Source: Baia soyae (GTDB lineage Bacteria; Bacillota; Bacilli; Thermoactinomycetales; Thermoactinomycetaceae). From it: a stretch of DNA of 64,000 nucleotides. Below the pieces are notes generated by a model. That model saw only the letters and a program-made list of their open reading frames with translations. It was not told where the DNA came from and made no database searches. Of this stretch, positions 55,256-64,000 are shown in pieces. A program made the translations under genes and the position numbers. The DNA lies in the NCBI RefSeq assembly GCF_004341445.1, contig NZ_SLXV01000009.1, forward strand, positions 1 to 64,000, written 5' to 3'. Position 1 is the stretch's first letter. Every line of letters begins with the position of its first letter.

Positions 55256-57155
55256 CAACGTAAAGCGAAATGCTAGAGCCTATTCGGCTTACTTCTTAAG
55301 TAGTTCGTTTGCGGTTATGATTTTCTTTACTTATGCGATGTTTCTATTTCATCCTGACTTAGCTAAACATGGTCTAGGTAGAAACGCGAAAATCCTACTG
55401 CAAGCCGCAGAATTTGTGGTATTTATCTTCGCTTTCTTATTTGTGCTCTATTCGATTAGCTCCTTTTTGAAAGTGAGAAACAAAGAATTTGGGATCTTAA
55501 CCATCTTAGGAGCGCAGAAGAAACAGTTAAATTATCTGATCTTCTTCGAAAATATGATCATCGGCTCCGTCTCCATTTTAGCTGGAATTGCAAGCGGAAT
55601 CCTGCTTGCGAAGCTTTTCATCTTATTAGGGTCAAAAGTCATAGATATAAAAGAACTATCTCTCTACTTCCCTGCAAAGGCATTTGGACTCACGATCATC
55701 GCCTTTTTAGCACTCTTTTTCATCGTTTCACTCATTGCCTTATGGTTGATTCGTTCAAATCGTGCTCAGGAATTATTAATCGGATCAAGCAAACCGAAGA
55801 CAGAGCCACAGATATCCACGCTACTGGCTCTCCTTTCCTTGGTCTGCATGGTCGGAGGTCTGCTTGTTATCTATCTACCTAAGGACTTTTCGGAATCCAT
55901 GATGTTATCGTTTCTGGCTTTAGGAATCATCGGAACCTATTTTTTCTATACACAATTTACTGGATTAGCGATTCGCCAGCTGAAAAAAAATCGTTCCTTT
56001 TTTTGGCGTAACACCCATCTCCTCTGGATTTCTGAAATGGCCTATAAAGTAAAAGATAATGCACGCATGTTTTTCATGATTACCATTATGATGGCGATGG
56101 CTAGCTCATCCATAGGCTTTTTTGTGGCTCGTAGTCAAGAATCAGTCGAACGGTTTGTCAAAATGCCTAGCTATCTCCAATATAGCCCAGAAAAAACACT
56201 GGGGGACTCTCGTCCTTATCAAGAGCGTAGTTGGTACAGTGACATCGAAAAAATCGATCACGAGCTTACGAAGGCACATCTAAAGTTTGATAAAGTGATT
56301 ACCTCACAAAATCAGATTCCATTTCGTGAACTAATGGATTTAAATGAAAGTTCCATTATGAGCCTATCCGAATATAATCAATGGGCAAAGCGGGAGAAGT
56401 GGGAGGAAATAAAATCCTTAAAGTCTAATGAAGTAATGATAAATAAACATTATCTAGAAGAACGCAAAAACGTAAAGACGCTCAGTCTAGAGAAAGATGA
56501 TATTAAGTTAAATATCGTAGGCATAACGGATCATGCTGATATGATCGTCTCTGATGCAACCTACCAACGATTACTAAAAACATATAATCAATCTCAAATT
56601 ACATTCGTTCAATACTATATCCCTGAATGGGACTACAAGAAAAACAATTCCCAACCCATTGATCTTCTATTAAAAAATTCATCTGAAATTCAAGTAGCCA
56701 AACAGCTACGAAATACGGATATCAAAGAGGGCTACCTAGATGCCCGTGGGCTCGCATACCTACGAGATAGGACAGACTCAAATGTATCCTTATTTATCTT
56801 AGTCTTCATCGCAGCCATCTTCGCAGTCTCTTCTGCTAGCTTCATCTACTTTAAGCTGTATACTGAATTAAAACAGGACCAGCGTATCTACAACAGTCTA
56901 TCGAAGATCGGGGTTAGTGCTAAAGAGATGAACAAATCAGCAACGATTCAAATTGCGATCTTGTTCTTCCTACCTATGTTCGTGGCCGCATTAGAAACGG
57001 TAATCGGCCTCATTGTCTTAAACAAACACTTTCTATATAAGCATATGTTTGTCCCCTCTTTATTCGGAGTCACCGCCTTTTTCATCGCACAAGTAATCTT
57101 CTTCCTCATCGTGCGTTATCGCTACATCTTGCAATTAAAGCGTGCGATGTTATAA
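55230..57155 (+). CDS. bceB: BceB-type ABC transporter permease, second copy
   Basis: 641 residues. Ten membrane helices with a large extracellular domain between helices 7 and 8 (~300-510). GGAGG eight bases before the ATG, 26-bp overlap with bceA. Membrane parts are highly similar to the copy at 35542-37479, but the extracellular domains differ strongly, consistent with different peptide targets. Confidence 0.9.
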   Translation: MNFRQFAFNNVKRNARAYSAYFLSSSFAVMIFFTYAMFLFHPDLAKHGLGRNAKILLQAAEFVVFIFAFLFVLYSISSFLKVRNKEFGILTILGAQKKQLNYLIFFENMIIGSVSILAGIASGILLAKLFILLGSKVIDIKELSLYFPAKAFGLTIIAFLALFFIVSLIALWLIRSNRAQELLIGSSKPKTEPQISTLLALLSLVCMVGGLLVIYLPKDFSESMMLSFLALGIIGTYFFYTQFTGLAIRQLKKNRSFFWRNTHLLWISEMAYKVKDNARMFFMITIMMAMASSSIGFFVARSQESVERFVKMPSYLQYSPEKTLGDSRPYQERSWYSDIEKIDHELTKAHLKFDKVITSQNQIPFRELMDLNESSIMSLSEYNQWAKREKWEEIKSLKSNEVMINKHYLEERKNVKTLSLEKDDIKLNIVGITDHADMIVSDATYQRLLKTYNQSQITFVQYYIPEWDYKKNNSQPIDLLLKNSSEIQVAKQLRNTDIKEGYLDARGLAYLRDRTDSNVSLFILVFIAAIFAVSSASFIYFKLYTELKQDQRIYNSLSKIGVSAKEMNKSATIQIAILFFLPMFVAALETVIGLIVLNKHFLYKHMFVPSLFGVTAFFIAQVIFFLIVRYRYILQLKRAML

Positions 57156-57167
57156 ATTACATTCACA

Positions 57168-57216
57168 AAAAGAAGCACTGTTTCCCTACATGGAGAAGGG
57201 AACAATGCTTCTTTTC
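57168..57216. terminator. Bidirectional terminator between bceB and phnE
   Basis: AGAAGCACTGTTTCCC / GGGAACAATGCTTCT with A and T runs on either side. Confidence 0.85.
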
Positions 57217-57233
57217 TTATTCATTCTAACTCA

Positions 57234-58040
57234 CTACACTAATTTTCTACGAATACGTCCGGAAATAAAATCGATCAACGTTACCATGATAATGATGCCA
57301 AGTAAGATAATCCCCACTCGATCCCAATCACGGCCATGCATCGCAAAGATCATCGGAGCACCGATTCCACCAGCACCTGCTATACCGAGAATCGTAGCCG
57401 AACGAACATTAATCTCAAAGCGGTAGAGAGCGAGAGAAAGGAATTGCGGAACAACTTGCGGAACCACAGCAAACCAGAATGATTTCATCCGATTAGAACC
57501 CGCCGCCGACATCGCTTCTACAGGTCCCATGTCAATCTTCTCAATCTCTTCCGAGTTTAGTTTCCCTAACATCCCAATAGAGTGTAGTCCTAGTGCGAGT
57601 ACTCCACAAAATGCACCCGGTCCAACCACTTTTACAAATAAGAGCGCCATTACTAACTCTGGGATGGTACGAACAAGGCTCAGTACAACCTTCCCAGCAC
57701 CTGAAAAAATCTTCCAACGAACAATGTTTTTCGCTGCCCAGATGGAAAAAGGAATACAGAAAACGATGGAGATAAAAGTACCTAAGAAAGCAATCGCTAA
57801 GGTTTCAATCATCAAAAAGGTTAGATCCTCTCCATCGCCTGTATACACATAGGCCCAGTCTGGATGAAGAATCCCATCTATAATCGCTCTTGAAGTTTCT
57901 GCCGCAGTATCTTTAATCTCTATATTCGGCATGCTAGCAAACGCCCAGATACAGATCAACACGAAGATGGAAACAGATCCCCATCTAATAAGGCGCTGCT
58001 TTACTGGCGTTTTCGGCTTTTGAACGTCTACTATCTTCAT
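57234..58040 (-). CDS. phnE: Phosphonate-type ABC transporter permease PhnE
   Basis: 268 residues, six membrane helices; EAA loop PVEAMSAAGSNRMKSFWFAV (~175-195) and the conserved ATILGIAGAGGIGAP near the C-terminus. Last gene of phnDCEE, overlapping the other permease gene by 4 bp. The two PhnE proteins presumably form a heterodimer. Confidence 0.9.
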   Translation of the reverse strand: MKIVDVQKPKTPVKQRLIRWGSVSIFVLICIWAFASMPNIEIKDTAAETSRAIIDGILHPDWAYVYTGDGEDLTFLMIETLAIAFLGTFISIVFCIPFSIWAAKNIVRWKIFSGAGKVVLSLVRTIPELVMALLFVKVVGPGAFCGVLALGLHSIGMLGKLNSEEIEKIDMGPVEAMSAAGSNRMKSFWFAVVPQVVPQFLSLALYRFEINVRSATILGIAGAGGIGAPMIFAMHGRDWDRVGIILLGIIIMVTLIDFISGRIRRKLV

Positions 58041-58819
58041 ACCAGTCTCTCCCTTAACTTCGTACTAATCCAATCGATGATCACTACCACGACAAACATA
58101 GCAAAGACAATAGTGGATAGCTTTTGATACTCTAAGAAACCCATTACTCTTTCATAGTTAATCCCAATTCCACCTGCGCCCACGTAACCCAGTATGGCCG
58201 CCGCACGAACATTAATCTCAAAAGTGTAGAGCACATAGGATGTAAAGGAAGCAAGAACTTGCGGGATTACGGCAAAGCGAATCCAAACCAACTTTTTAGA
58301 TCCGACTGCCGTCATAGCTTCAAGAGGGCCTGGGTCAATCGTCTCAATGGATTCATATAGTAATTTTGAAATAATCCCCATAGAGAAAAAGGCAATGGCC
58401 AGAATCCCCGGAATCATCCCCATTCCAAAGATGGCTACGAATAAAGCAGCAATCAACAGCTCTGGAATCGCACGGATAATATTTAGGATAAAGCGAGCTG
58501 GGATTGTAACCCATTTACCAAATAGATTGTTTGCCGCTAGAAATGCTACCGGAATCGATAAAATCGCACCTAACAAAGTCCCGATAAATGCCATTCGAAT
58601 CGTATCTAGTACGGGGGTGATAATAGGCTCAAAGTAGCTCCAGTCCGGACTCGCCATCTTCACTAAAATCGACTGCATATTCGGTAAGCCTGAAATCAGA
58701 TCTTCTATATATGCCTTTGTATTATACGAACTCGCATAAAACAGGATTAATAACAAAACTACCGTGAGCAGGTGTTTCGTTTTTCTTGGCTTTTTCAATG
58801 CCGCTATTTGTTGCTCCAT
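58037..58819 (-). CDS. phnE: Phosphonate-type ABC transporter permease PhnE, second subunit
   Basis: 260 residues, six membrane helices; EAA loop PLEAMTAVGSKKLVWIRFAV and AAILGYVGAGGIGIN. Starts 18 bp after phnC. Confidence 0.9.
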   Translation of the reverse strand: MEQQIAALKKPRKTKHLLTVVLLLILFYASSYNTKAYIEDLISGLPNMQSILVKMASPDWSYFEPIITPVLDTIRMAFIGTLLGAILSIPVAFLAANNLFGKWVTIPARFILNIIRAIPELLIAALFVAIFGMGMIPGILAIAFFSMGIISKLLYESIETIDPGPLEAMTAVGSKKLVWIRFAVIPQVLASFTSYVLYTFEINVRAAAILGYVGAGGIGINYERVMGFLEYQKLSTIVFAMFVVVVIIDWISTKLRERLV

Positions 58820-58837
58820 CGAACATTCCCTCCCCTC

Positions 58838-59590
58838 TTAGTTCATCTTTTCTAATTGACGACCGTAAATCTCTGCGAAGCACTCATCCGTCGCTTCTTC
58901 GACTGGTCCGTCAAATACGACCTCGCCAGCACGCAAACCGATGATACGAGTCGCATATTTACGTGCGAGATCGATATAGTGAAGGTTTACAATCGTGGTA
59001 ATTCCATCTTGTTCATTAATGTGCTTTAAATCGTTCATCACTTGCTCTGTCGTAAGCGGGTCAAGAGATGCGACTGGCTCATCCGCTAAGATTAACTTTG
59101 CCTTCTGTGCAAGTACACGAGCGATCGAGACACGTTGTTGCTGTCCACCGGATAGTTCATCCGCACGTGAATACGCCTTCTCTAACATATTTACTCGGTC
59201 CAAGGCTTGAAACGCTAATTCCTTATCTTCTTTGGGAAACATCCCTAGCAACATGCGAAGCGTTCCATGATACGCGACACGACCGGATAATACATTACGT
59301 AGTACACTGGATCGCTTTACTAAGTTAAAATTCTGGAAAATCATTCCGATATCACGGCGCATCTTCAGCAATTCTCCCCCACGAGTCGCTGTAATCGATT
59401 TCCCATCGATCAAGATTTCCCCTTCTGTAATCTCATGCAAGCGATTGATCGAGCGTAGAAAGGTAGATTTCCCTGCACCAGATAGCCCTACAATCACGAT
59501 AAACTCGCCTTTTTCGATCTTAAGATTGATATTTTTTAGGCCTTTGGTCCCATTTGGATACGTCTTGGATACATTTTTAAATTCAATCAT
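58838..59590 (-). CDS. phnC: Phosphonate-type ABC transporter ATPase PhnC
   Basis: 250 residues. Walker [11 protein letters not shown]-loop [13 protein letters not shown] (typical of PhnC), signature [13 protein letters not shown], Walker [14 protein letters not shown], switch His in NLHYIDLA. Separated from phnD by a strong hairpin with T run. Confidence 0.92.
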   Translation of the reverse strand: MIEFKNVSKTYPNGTKGLKNINLKIEKGEFIVIVGLSGAGKSTFLRSINRLHEITEGEILIDGKSITATRGGELLKMRRDIGMIFQNFNLVKRSSVLRNVLSGRVAYHGTLRMLLGMFPKEDKELAFQALDRVNMLEKAYSRADELSGGQQQRVSIARVLAQKAKLILADEPVASLDPLTTEQVMNDLKHINEQDGITTIVNLHYIDLARKYATRIIGLRAGEVVFDGPVEEATDECFAEIYGRQLEKMN

Positions 59591-59612
59591 CTGCTCTCTC
59601 CCCTATTCGCAT

Positions 59613-59649
59613 AAAAAACGACAACCAAACAGCTTGGTCGTCGTTTTTC
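59613..59649 (-). terminator. Hairpin with T run between phnD and phnC (attenuator)
   Basis: On the minus strand AAAAACGACGACCA-loop-TGGTTGTCGTTTTTTATG. It lies inside the operon, so partial termination would yield more binding protein than transporter. Confidence 0.75.
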
Positions 59650-59679
59650 TCTGGCTGTTTCACTTGAAACAATGTTAAG

Positions 59680-60582
59680 TTAGTCTTTCTTTGCCTTTGT
59701 TTCATACTCACGAACGGATGCAAATTTGCTGTCGTCCGTCTTCACATAGCCTTCATGTGTGTAGATACTACGGAATATTTCTACTGCCTTTGGATCATTT
59801 GATAGATCGAGGAACGCTTGTGTTACTTTATTTTTTAACTCTGGATCTATGCCCGGGCGAACCGCTACAGTATCATTTGGAATCGGTTTCGTTACATAAA
59901 TCACTTTTGTTTTCGCAAAAATATCTGGATGCTCTTTCTTCAAAAGGTTACGAGCATCTTGGAAAGTAGCCGCTGCATCCACATCCCCGTTTAGCACAGA
60001 TAGAAGCGCTTGGTCATGACCTTTAAGCGTAATCGGCTTCACGTCTTTTAGTGGATCAACGCCTGCTTCTTTTAACTCAACTGCAGGCCATACATATCCA
60101 GCAGAGGAGGTTACGTTTTGGAATGCGATCTTTTTCCCTTTTAAATCAGCAATCGATTTAATCGGTGAATCCGCTTTCACTACATACTGTGCTTTGTAGT
60201 ATTCTACTTTATCTTTCGTAGGGGATCCGTCTTTCTCGTTTACACCATAACGAAGAGATTGTAGGATAACATCAGCTGCATTTTTCTGCTTTGCCAGAAC
60301 ATAAGCAGATGGTGGTAAGAATCCGACATCTACCTTCTTCGAAGACATCGCCTCAATAATAGTCGGATAATCTGTAGATACTGAAACTTTCACCTTCATA
60401 CCAAGCTTGTCCCCAAGCATTTTTTCGAGAGGTTTAGCTTTCGCCTCAAGAGTTTCAGCACTTTGAGATGGTACAAACTGGACATTCAGTACCTTCTCTT
60501 CATCTTTCGGCTTCGTACAACCTGTCATCACACCGGCTGCGACTACGAGGGAAAGACCGCTAGCCAGAACTTTCTTCATCAT
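59680..60582 (-). CDS. phnD: Phosphonate/phosphite-type substrate-binding lipoprotein PhnD
   Basis: 300 residues. Lipobox MTGC (Cys 22). PhnD family motifs: VGFLPPSAYVLAKQ, DLKGKKIAFQNVTSSAGYVWP, AATFQDARN, PNDTVAVRPG. Family members bind phosphonates, phosphite or hypophosphite; no C-P lyase or phosphite dehydrogenase gene is present here to tell which. First gene of phnDCEE with its own SigA-type promoter. Confidence 0.92.
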   Translation of the reverse strand: MMKKVLASGLSLVVAAGVMTGCTKPKDEEKVLNVQFVPSQSAETLEAKAKPLEKMLGDKLGMKVKVSVSTDYPTIIEAMSSKKVDVGFLPPSAYVLAKQKNAADVILQSLRYGVNEKDGSPTKDKVEYYKAQYVVKADSPIKSIADLKGKKIAFQNVTSSAGYVWPAVELKEAGVDPLKDVKPITLKGHDQALLSVLNGDVDAAATFQDARNLLKKEHPDIFAKTKVIYVTKPIPNDTVAVRPGIDPELKNKVTQAFLDLSNDPKAVEIFRSIYTHEGYVKTDDSKFASVREYETKAKKD

Positions 60583-60626
60583 GGGTGGATGCCCCTTTCA
60601 AATGTGAATGAATAATGTCCTCTGAT

Positions 60627-60655
60627 ATAGTATCATGTTTTCATACAATCATCAA
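60627..60655 (-). promoter_or_regulatory. Promoter of phnDCEE
   Basis: On the minus strand TTGATG, 17-bp spacer, TACTAT, about 45 bp before the phnD ATG. Confidence 0.65.
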
Positions 60656-60737
60656 AAGGATTTGTATGTGAATCGATAATAAAATGTTGAATATATGTAA
60701 AAAACATCTTATTACTAAGAAAATAACGGAGGATATT

Positions 60738-62327
60738 ATGGAAAACAACCAAAGTAAAACGTGTCAAATTCTTGTGACGAGTGATGTTCACGGAACCATT
60801 CTACCGTTTCATTACGGCAATAAAGCCCCCGCGGAATTCGGCTTGGCTAAAATTGCCACCAAAATTCAGCAGTTGAAGGATAAAGAGCCTAATACTTTTA
60901 TCCTAGATAATGGAGATAGCATCCAAGGAACTCCACTCACCTACCACTATGTCAAAATGAACCAAGAACAAACCATTCATCCGATCCCTTTGCTTTTTAA
61001 CCATATGGGTACACATGCCGCGATTATCGGAAATCATGAGTTTAATTACGGAACAGACGTCTTAAAGCAAGTCGTGCTAGAGTCGCAGTTCCCTTGGCTT
61101 AGCTGTAATATCTTAGACGAAAAGACAGGCGAACCAACCTTCGGAACCCCCTACCTGATTCATATCTTCCCCAACGGCCTCCGCATGGGCATCGTCGGGG
61201 TCACGACCAGCTATATTCCAAATTGGGAAGAACCACACCATATTAAAGGGCTTCAATTCGCCGATCCGATCATCGAATTGAACAAATGGGTCCAGGTTCT
61301 TCGTGAAGAAGAGACGGTTGACTTTATCGCGGTTTCCTACCATGGCGGATTTGAACGAGATGTAATCAGTGGTGAACCAACGGAGCCACTCTCCGGGGAA
61401 AATGTCGGTTATGAAATCTGCTGTCAAGTAGAAGGCATCGATATTCTCATCACCGGACACCAGCATCGTCACATCCCAAGTGGGAACATCAATGGAGTTC
61501 ATATCATTCAACCAGGAAGCCACGGAAACCTAGTAGGTCAAGTCGAACTAGAGTTTGTCCTGGTTCAAGGGGATTGGCGACTCTTCCAGATCAAGAGTAA
61601 GCTTCATGACTTAGTAGGAGTGGAACCGGATGCGACAATCCTTCAGATGATCCAGCCATACGAACAAGAAACGCAAAAATGGCTCGATCAGCCGCTCGGA
61701 AGCATCGAAGGTGACATGGTCGTACACGATCCGATGTTAGTGAGAACTGGGGATCACCCGCTCATCGAATGGATGAACCATGTGCAAATGGAGCTGACAG
61801 GCGCGGAGATTTCCAATACGGCTCTATTTGACAATATAAGCCCAGGAATGCCTAACAACGTCACCATGAGAGATATCGTGGCTAACTATATTTATCCCAA
61901 CACCTTAAAAGTATTACGTCTCAAAGGAAAAGACATCCTAGCAGCCTTGGAGCAAACCGCCACCTATTTCGCTCCTTACAACGGCGAACAAATCGAGGTA
62001 AATCCGGCTTTCTTAGAACCTAAACCACAGCATTACAACTTTGATATGTGGGAAGGCATCGAGTACGAGATCAATATCAGCAAGCCTTTCGGCGAGCGCA
62101 TCACCAAGCTAACTCGTAACGGACAGCCATTCGACCTCGAACGCGAATACGAGGTCGTGATGAATAACTATCGTGCCGCAGGTGGGGGCAATTACTTCAT
62201 GTTCCAAGACAAGCCTGTCGTCCGTGAAATTCCGACTGAAGTATCCGAGCTTCTAGCAGACTATTTCCAACAAAAAGGAACGATCCATGCGACTCTCAAT
62301 CATAACTGGAAAGTCGTCGTAGAATAA
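60738..62327 (+). CDS. 5'-nucleotidase/UshA-family metallophosphoesterase (YunD-like)
   Basis: 529 residues from ATG 60738 (GGAGG five bases upstream; the 18-codon extension is Lys-rich and unsupported). Calcineurin-like domain 1-320: SDVHGTILPFHYG, DNGDSIQGTP, GNHEFNYG, ITGHQHRH; C-terminal 5'-nucleotidase domain with NTALFDN and YRAAGGGNYFMF. No signal peptide, so cytosolic like Bacillus YunD, not secreted like UshA. It is divergent from phnDCEE. Substrate among nucleotides or cyclic nucleotides is unknown. Confidence 0.88.
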   Translation: MENNQSKTCQILVTSDVHGTILPFHYGNKAPAEFGLAKIATKIQQLKDKEPNTFILDNGDSIQGTPLTYHYVKMNQEQTIHPIPLLFNHMGTHAAIIGNHEFNYGTDVLKQVVLESQFPWLSCNILDEKTGEPTFGTPYLIHIFPNGLRMGIVGVTTSYIPNWEEPHHIKGLQFADPIIELNKWVQVLREEETVDFIAVSYHGGFERDVISGEPTEPLSGENVGYEICCQVEGIDILITGHQHRHIPSGNINGVHIIQPGSHGNLVGQVELEFVLVQGDWRLFQIKSKLHDLVGVEPDATILQMIQPYEQETQKWLDQPLGSIEGDMVVHDPMLVRTGDHPLIEWMNHVQMELTGAEISNTALFDNISPGMPNNVTMRDIVANYIYPNTLKVLRLKGKDILAALEQTATYFAPYNGEQIEVNPAFLEPKPQHYNFDMWEGIEYEINISKPFGERITKLTRNGQPFDLEREYEVVMNNYRAAGGGNYFMFQDKPVVREIPTEVSELLADYFQQKGTIHATLNHNWKVVVE

Positions 62328-62338
62328 GAGAATACTAG

Positions 62339-62371
62339 AAAACGGTTTAGGGTGTCCCTAGACCGTTTTTT
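62339..62371 (+). terminator. Terminator of nucleotidase-family gene
   Basis: AAACGGTTTAGGG-TGT-CCCTAGACCGTTT then TTTT. Confidence 0.9.
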
Positions 62372-62382
62372 GTGGATTACAT

Positions 62383-62889
62383 CTATGCAATTGTCTCTTT
62401 AATCTCTCGAATCTGTGCCAAGTGGCGCGCTTCGTGATGCCCAAAGAACTCGACATATTGCATCAGATTCAAGTCACCGAACGCTGGATGAACCATAGAT
62501 CGCTTTCTCAAATCTTCTTCACTATATTCCTCCATAAAAGCATCGGTTTGCTTCCGAGTTTGCTCTAGCTTTTGTACAAGCTCTTCCTTTGCGTAATAAT
62601 CCTTTTTCGGCGTAAGCGAATCAGGTGCTTGCACCTTCCTAGATCGATCAGCTACGAAGTGAATCGGCTTATCCGGAATATCAGTCAGCTTGTTCTCCCT
62701 GGCCACCTTTGAAATCATCGAGAAAATAAAGCCTTCAGTAAGAACAAGATGCTCTAACACTTGCGCGATACTCCAAGTAGAAGAATCGGTTTTTTCGTTG
62801 AGCTGTTCATCCGAAAGAGACGCTAGCTCTTCTAACAAAGCGGTGCGAATCTGCTCTAAATAAGTCATCTGATCAACACTCCATTTCAT
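62383..62889 (-). CDS. DinB-family (YfiT-like) putative metal-dependent hydrolase
   Basis: 168 residues, four-helix DinB fold. Three His ligands are visible in order: VLEHL (~46), then the pair in EFFGHHEARHLAQI (~148-156). Members include bacillithiol transferases and hydrolases of unknown substrate. Coupled by a 4-bp overlap to the metallo-beta-lactamase-fold gene upstream. Confidence 0.85.
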   Translation of the reverse strand: MKWSVDQMTYLEQIRTALLEELASLSDEQLNEKTDSSTWSIAQVLEHLVLTEGFIFSMISKVARENKLTDIPDKPIHFVADRSRKVQAPDSLTPKKDYYAKEELVQKLEQTRKQTDAFMEEYSEEDLRKRSMVHPAFGDLNLMQYVEFFGHHEARHLAQIREIKETIA

Positions 62890-63731
62890 TTTTCAGGTCG
62901 TTCTTGCTTAAGGAGATACTCTTTCATTTTGGCTATATTCTCGTTATGACATTTCTGGATAAAGTCATTTGGTGGGATACAGATTTTGTCACGAAGCTCG
63001 TTTAGCTGATCTTCATCAGTATCGAGAGCTATTTTTTCTAGCTCGTCCAAATAGTACTGACTCTCCTGCAAACGCCTCTCCATCTCCATACGGTCAGAAG
63101 TTGCTAAGCCGTGGCCCGGGATCATCCAATTTATCTCATCTTGAATCTGATCCCACCAACGATGTACTTTGGATACCGTTTGTTTATAGTCTTCTACTGA
63201 ATTGATCAACGGAAGCTCTACATCTGAGAAATGATCTCCTACAACCCACACACCATATGTATGTAGATAAAGCATAGCTCCATCAAATGTGTGGCCCGGG
63301 GTGAGATAACAAGTTGCCGTGGTCTCACCTAATTGGATTTCTTGTCCGTCTTCTGTAATGACAATCTCAATCTCTGGAAATACCACAGGGTACTCCCTCT
63401 TTACATAATGATTTCGATCAAACTGCCGGGTTCGTTCTAGTTCCCGCTCTTTCTCTGGGTACATTTTCATCGAAACGCTCCCGATCGGAATCGCATCCGC
63501 AAATAGCCCCGCGGCAATGATATGATCGTAATCGGCATGCGTATAAAAGATGTATAACTCTCGATCTCCCTTTACCTGATCTACATAATCACGAATTGCT
63601 CGAACTTCCTCAGGAAACCAAGTCGGATCTACTACTAATACGAAACTCTCCCCGACAAATACCGTTGAATTCGTTTGAAAAATCATACTTGGAAATACTT
63701 TTAACCGCTCCATCTTATTCTCTACTCCCAT
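62886..63731 (-). CDS. Metallo-beta-lactamase-fold hydrolase
   Basis: 281 residues from ATG 63731 (AGAGGGG seven bases upstream). Zinc motif THADYDH (~62), ligand His in TPGHTFDG (~145), Asp in VVGDHFSD and closing IPGHG. Substrate unknown; resembles small-molecule MBL hydrolases of Bacillus. First gene of a two-gene unit with the DinB-family protein, suggesting a shared detoxification role. Confidence 0.87.
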   Translation of the reverse strand: MGVENKMERLKVFPSMIFQTNSTVFVGESFVLVVDPTWFPEEVRAIRDYVDQVKGDRELYIFYTHADYDHIIAAGLFADAIPIGSVSMKMYPEKERELERTRQFDRNHYVKREYPVVFPEIEIVITEDGQEIQLGETTATCYLTPGHTFDGAMLYLHTYGVWVVGDHFSDVELPLINSVEDYKQTVSKVHRWWDQIQDEINWMIPGHGLATSDRMEMERRLQESQYYLDELEKIALDTDEDQLNELRDKICIPPNDFIQKCHNENIAKMKEYLLKQERPEK

Positions 63732-64000
63732 TCTTCAGCCCCTCTCTATCCTGAGAATCTGTCCACTAATACCCATTTCATATTAGTTTGAAACATTGCC
63801 TCTAAATATCCAAAACAAAAAAATTAAAAAATGAATAATCAACCATTTACATCTGATTCATCTTCATGTAATATTCTAAATAGAAACACAATTAAATCTA
63901 CATGAACAGTGGACTTGGTTTAGAAACAGCGAATCCTTCAAACGAGACGCATCAATCTATTCAGTGGTCGAAAAACACTTTAATCATTTAACGTGTTAAT

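Noticed and set aside
63831-63991. Two tiny ORFs overlapping by ATGA at the right edge (24 and 29 residues), resembling a precursor peptide pair
   Set aside because: Neither has a ribosome binding site, the region is AT-rich, and no processing enzyme is visible inside the window.

Overview
The window looks like chromosomal DNA from a low-to-mid GC, endospore-forming Gram-positive bacterium of the order Bacillales. Support comes from the conserved ysmB-racE-gerM-rph-ysnA-ysnB gene order known from Bacillus, a GerM lipoprotein, a BclA-like collagen protein, YhbD/bactofilin genes, an S-box riboswitch, HelD, and Bce-type antibiotic-sensing modules. The mix (DUF4309/YjgB paralogues, SBBP-repeat protein, HTH-TPR regulator, second-type MurG) would fit Thermoactinomycetaceae, but I cannot fix the genus from sequence alone.

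Layout. 0-2.2 kb: 3' end of a collagen-like surface protein, then a decayed tyrosine recombinase beside tRNA-Arg(UCU). 2.3-7.0 kb: the sporulation/housekeeping cluster (MarR, glutamate racemase, GerM, RNase PH, RdgB, YsnB), on the minus strand. 7.2-12.5 kb: a Cys-rich DUF2642 protein, an arginase-family enzyme with a lipoprotein, a MurG, and a PabB-PabC fusion. 12.6-14.8 kb: an HTH-TPR regulator followed by a possible 11-residue leaderless peptide. 14.8-18.4 kb: pstSCAB phosphate uptake. 18.6-24.0 kb: YhbD/bactofilin pair, MarR plus 14-TM drug exporter, CshA-like RNA helicase. 24.2-27.9 kb: a three-gene cassette resembling the membrane part of a type IV secretion/conjugation machine, without its ATPases. 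28.1-34.7 kb: HelD, a two-component system, and two DUF4309 paralogues. 34.9-38.2 kb: a Bce-type ABC transporter without its own Bce-type sensor. 38.4-39.7 kb: folA-thyA. 39.76-40.29 kb: two facing copies of a ~255-bp hairpin-forming element. 40.4-42.2 kb: PepF. 42.3-47.9 kb: S-box-controlled metH and a homocysteine methyltransferase/MTHFR fusion. 48-50.8 kb: SBBP/DUF11 repeat protein. 51-57.2 kb: squalene/phytoene synthase, then a complete BceRS-BceAB module. 57.2-60.6 kb: phnDCEE phosphonate/phosphite-type importer. 60.7-63.7 kb: 5'-nucleotidase-family phosphoesterase, DinB-family and metallo-beta-lactamase-fold proteins.

How parts work together. Phosphorus supply recurs (pst, phn, nucleotidase); in both importer operons a stem-loop separates the binding-protein gene from the permease/ATPase genes. 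The two Bce transporters share a nearly identical upstream region with a BceR-type inverted repeat, so the BceRS pair at 52-53.7 kb may control both. One-carbon metabolism is represented by PabBC, FolA, ThyA, MetH and the MTHFR fusion.

Most worth a second look: the orphan type IV secretion-like cassette, the twin hairpin element with compensatory stem changes, the possible leaderless signalling peptide, and the shared Bce operator.
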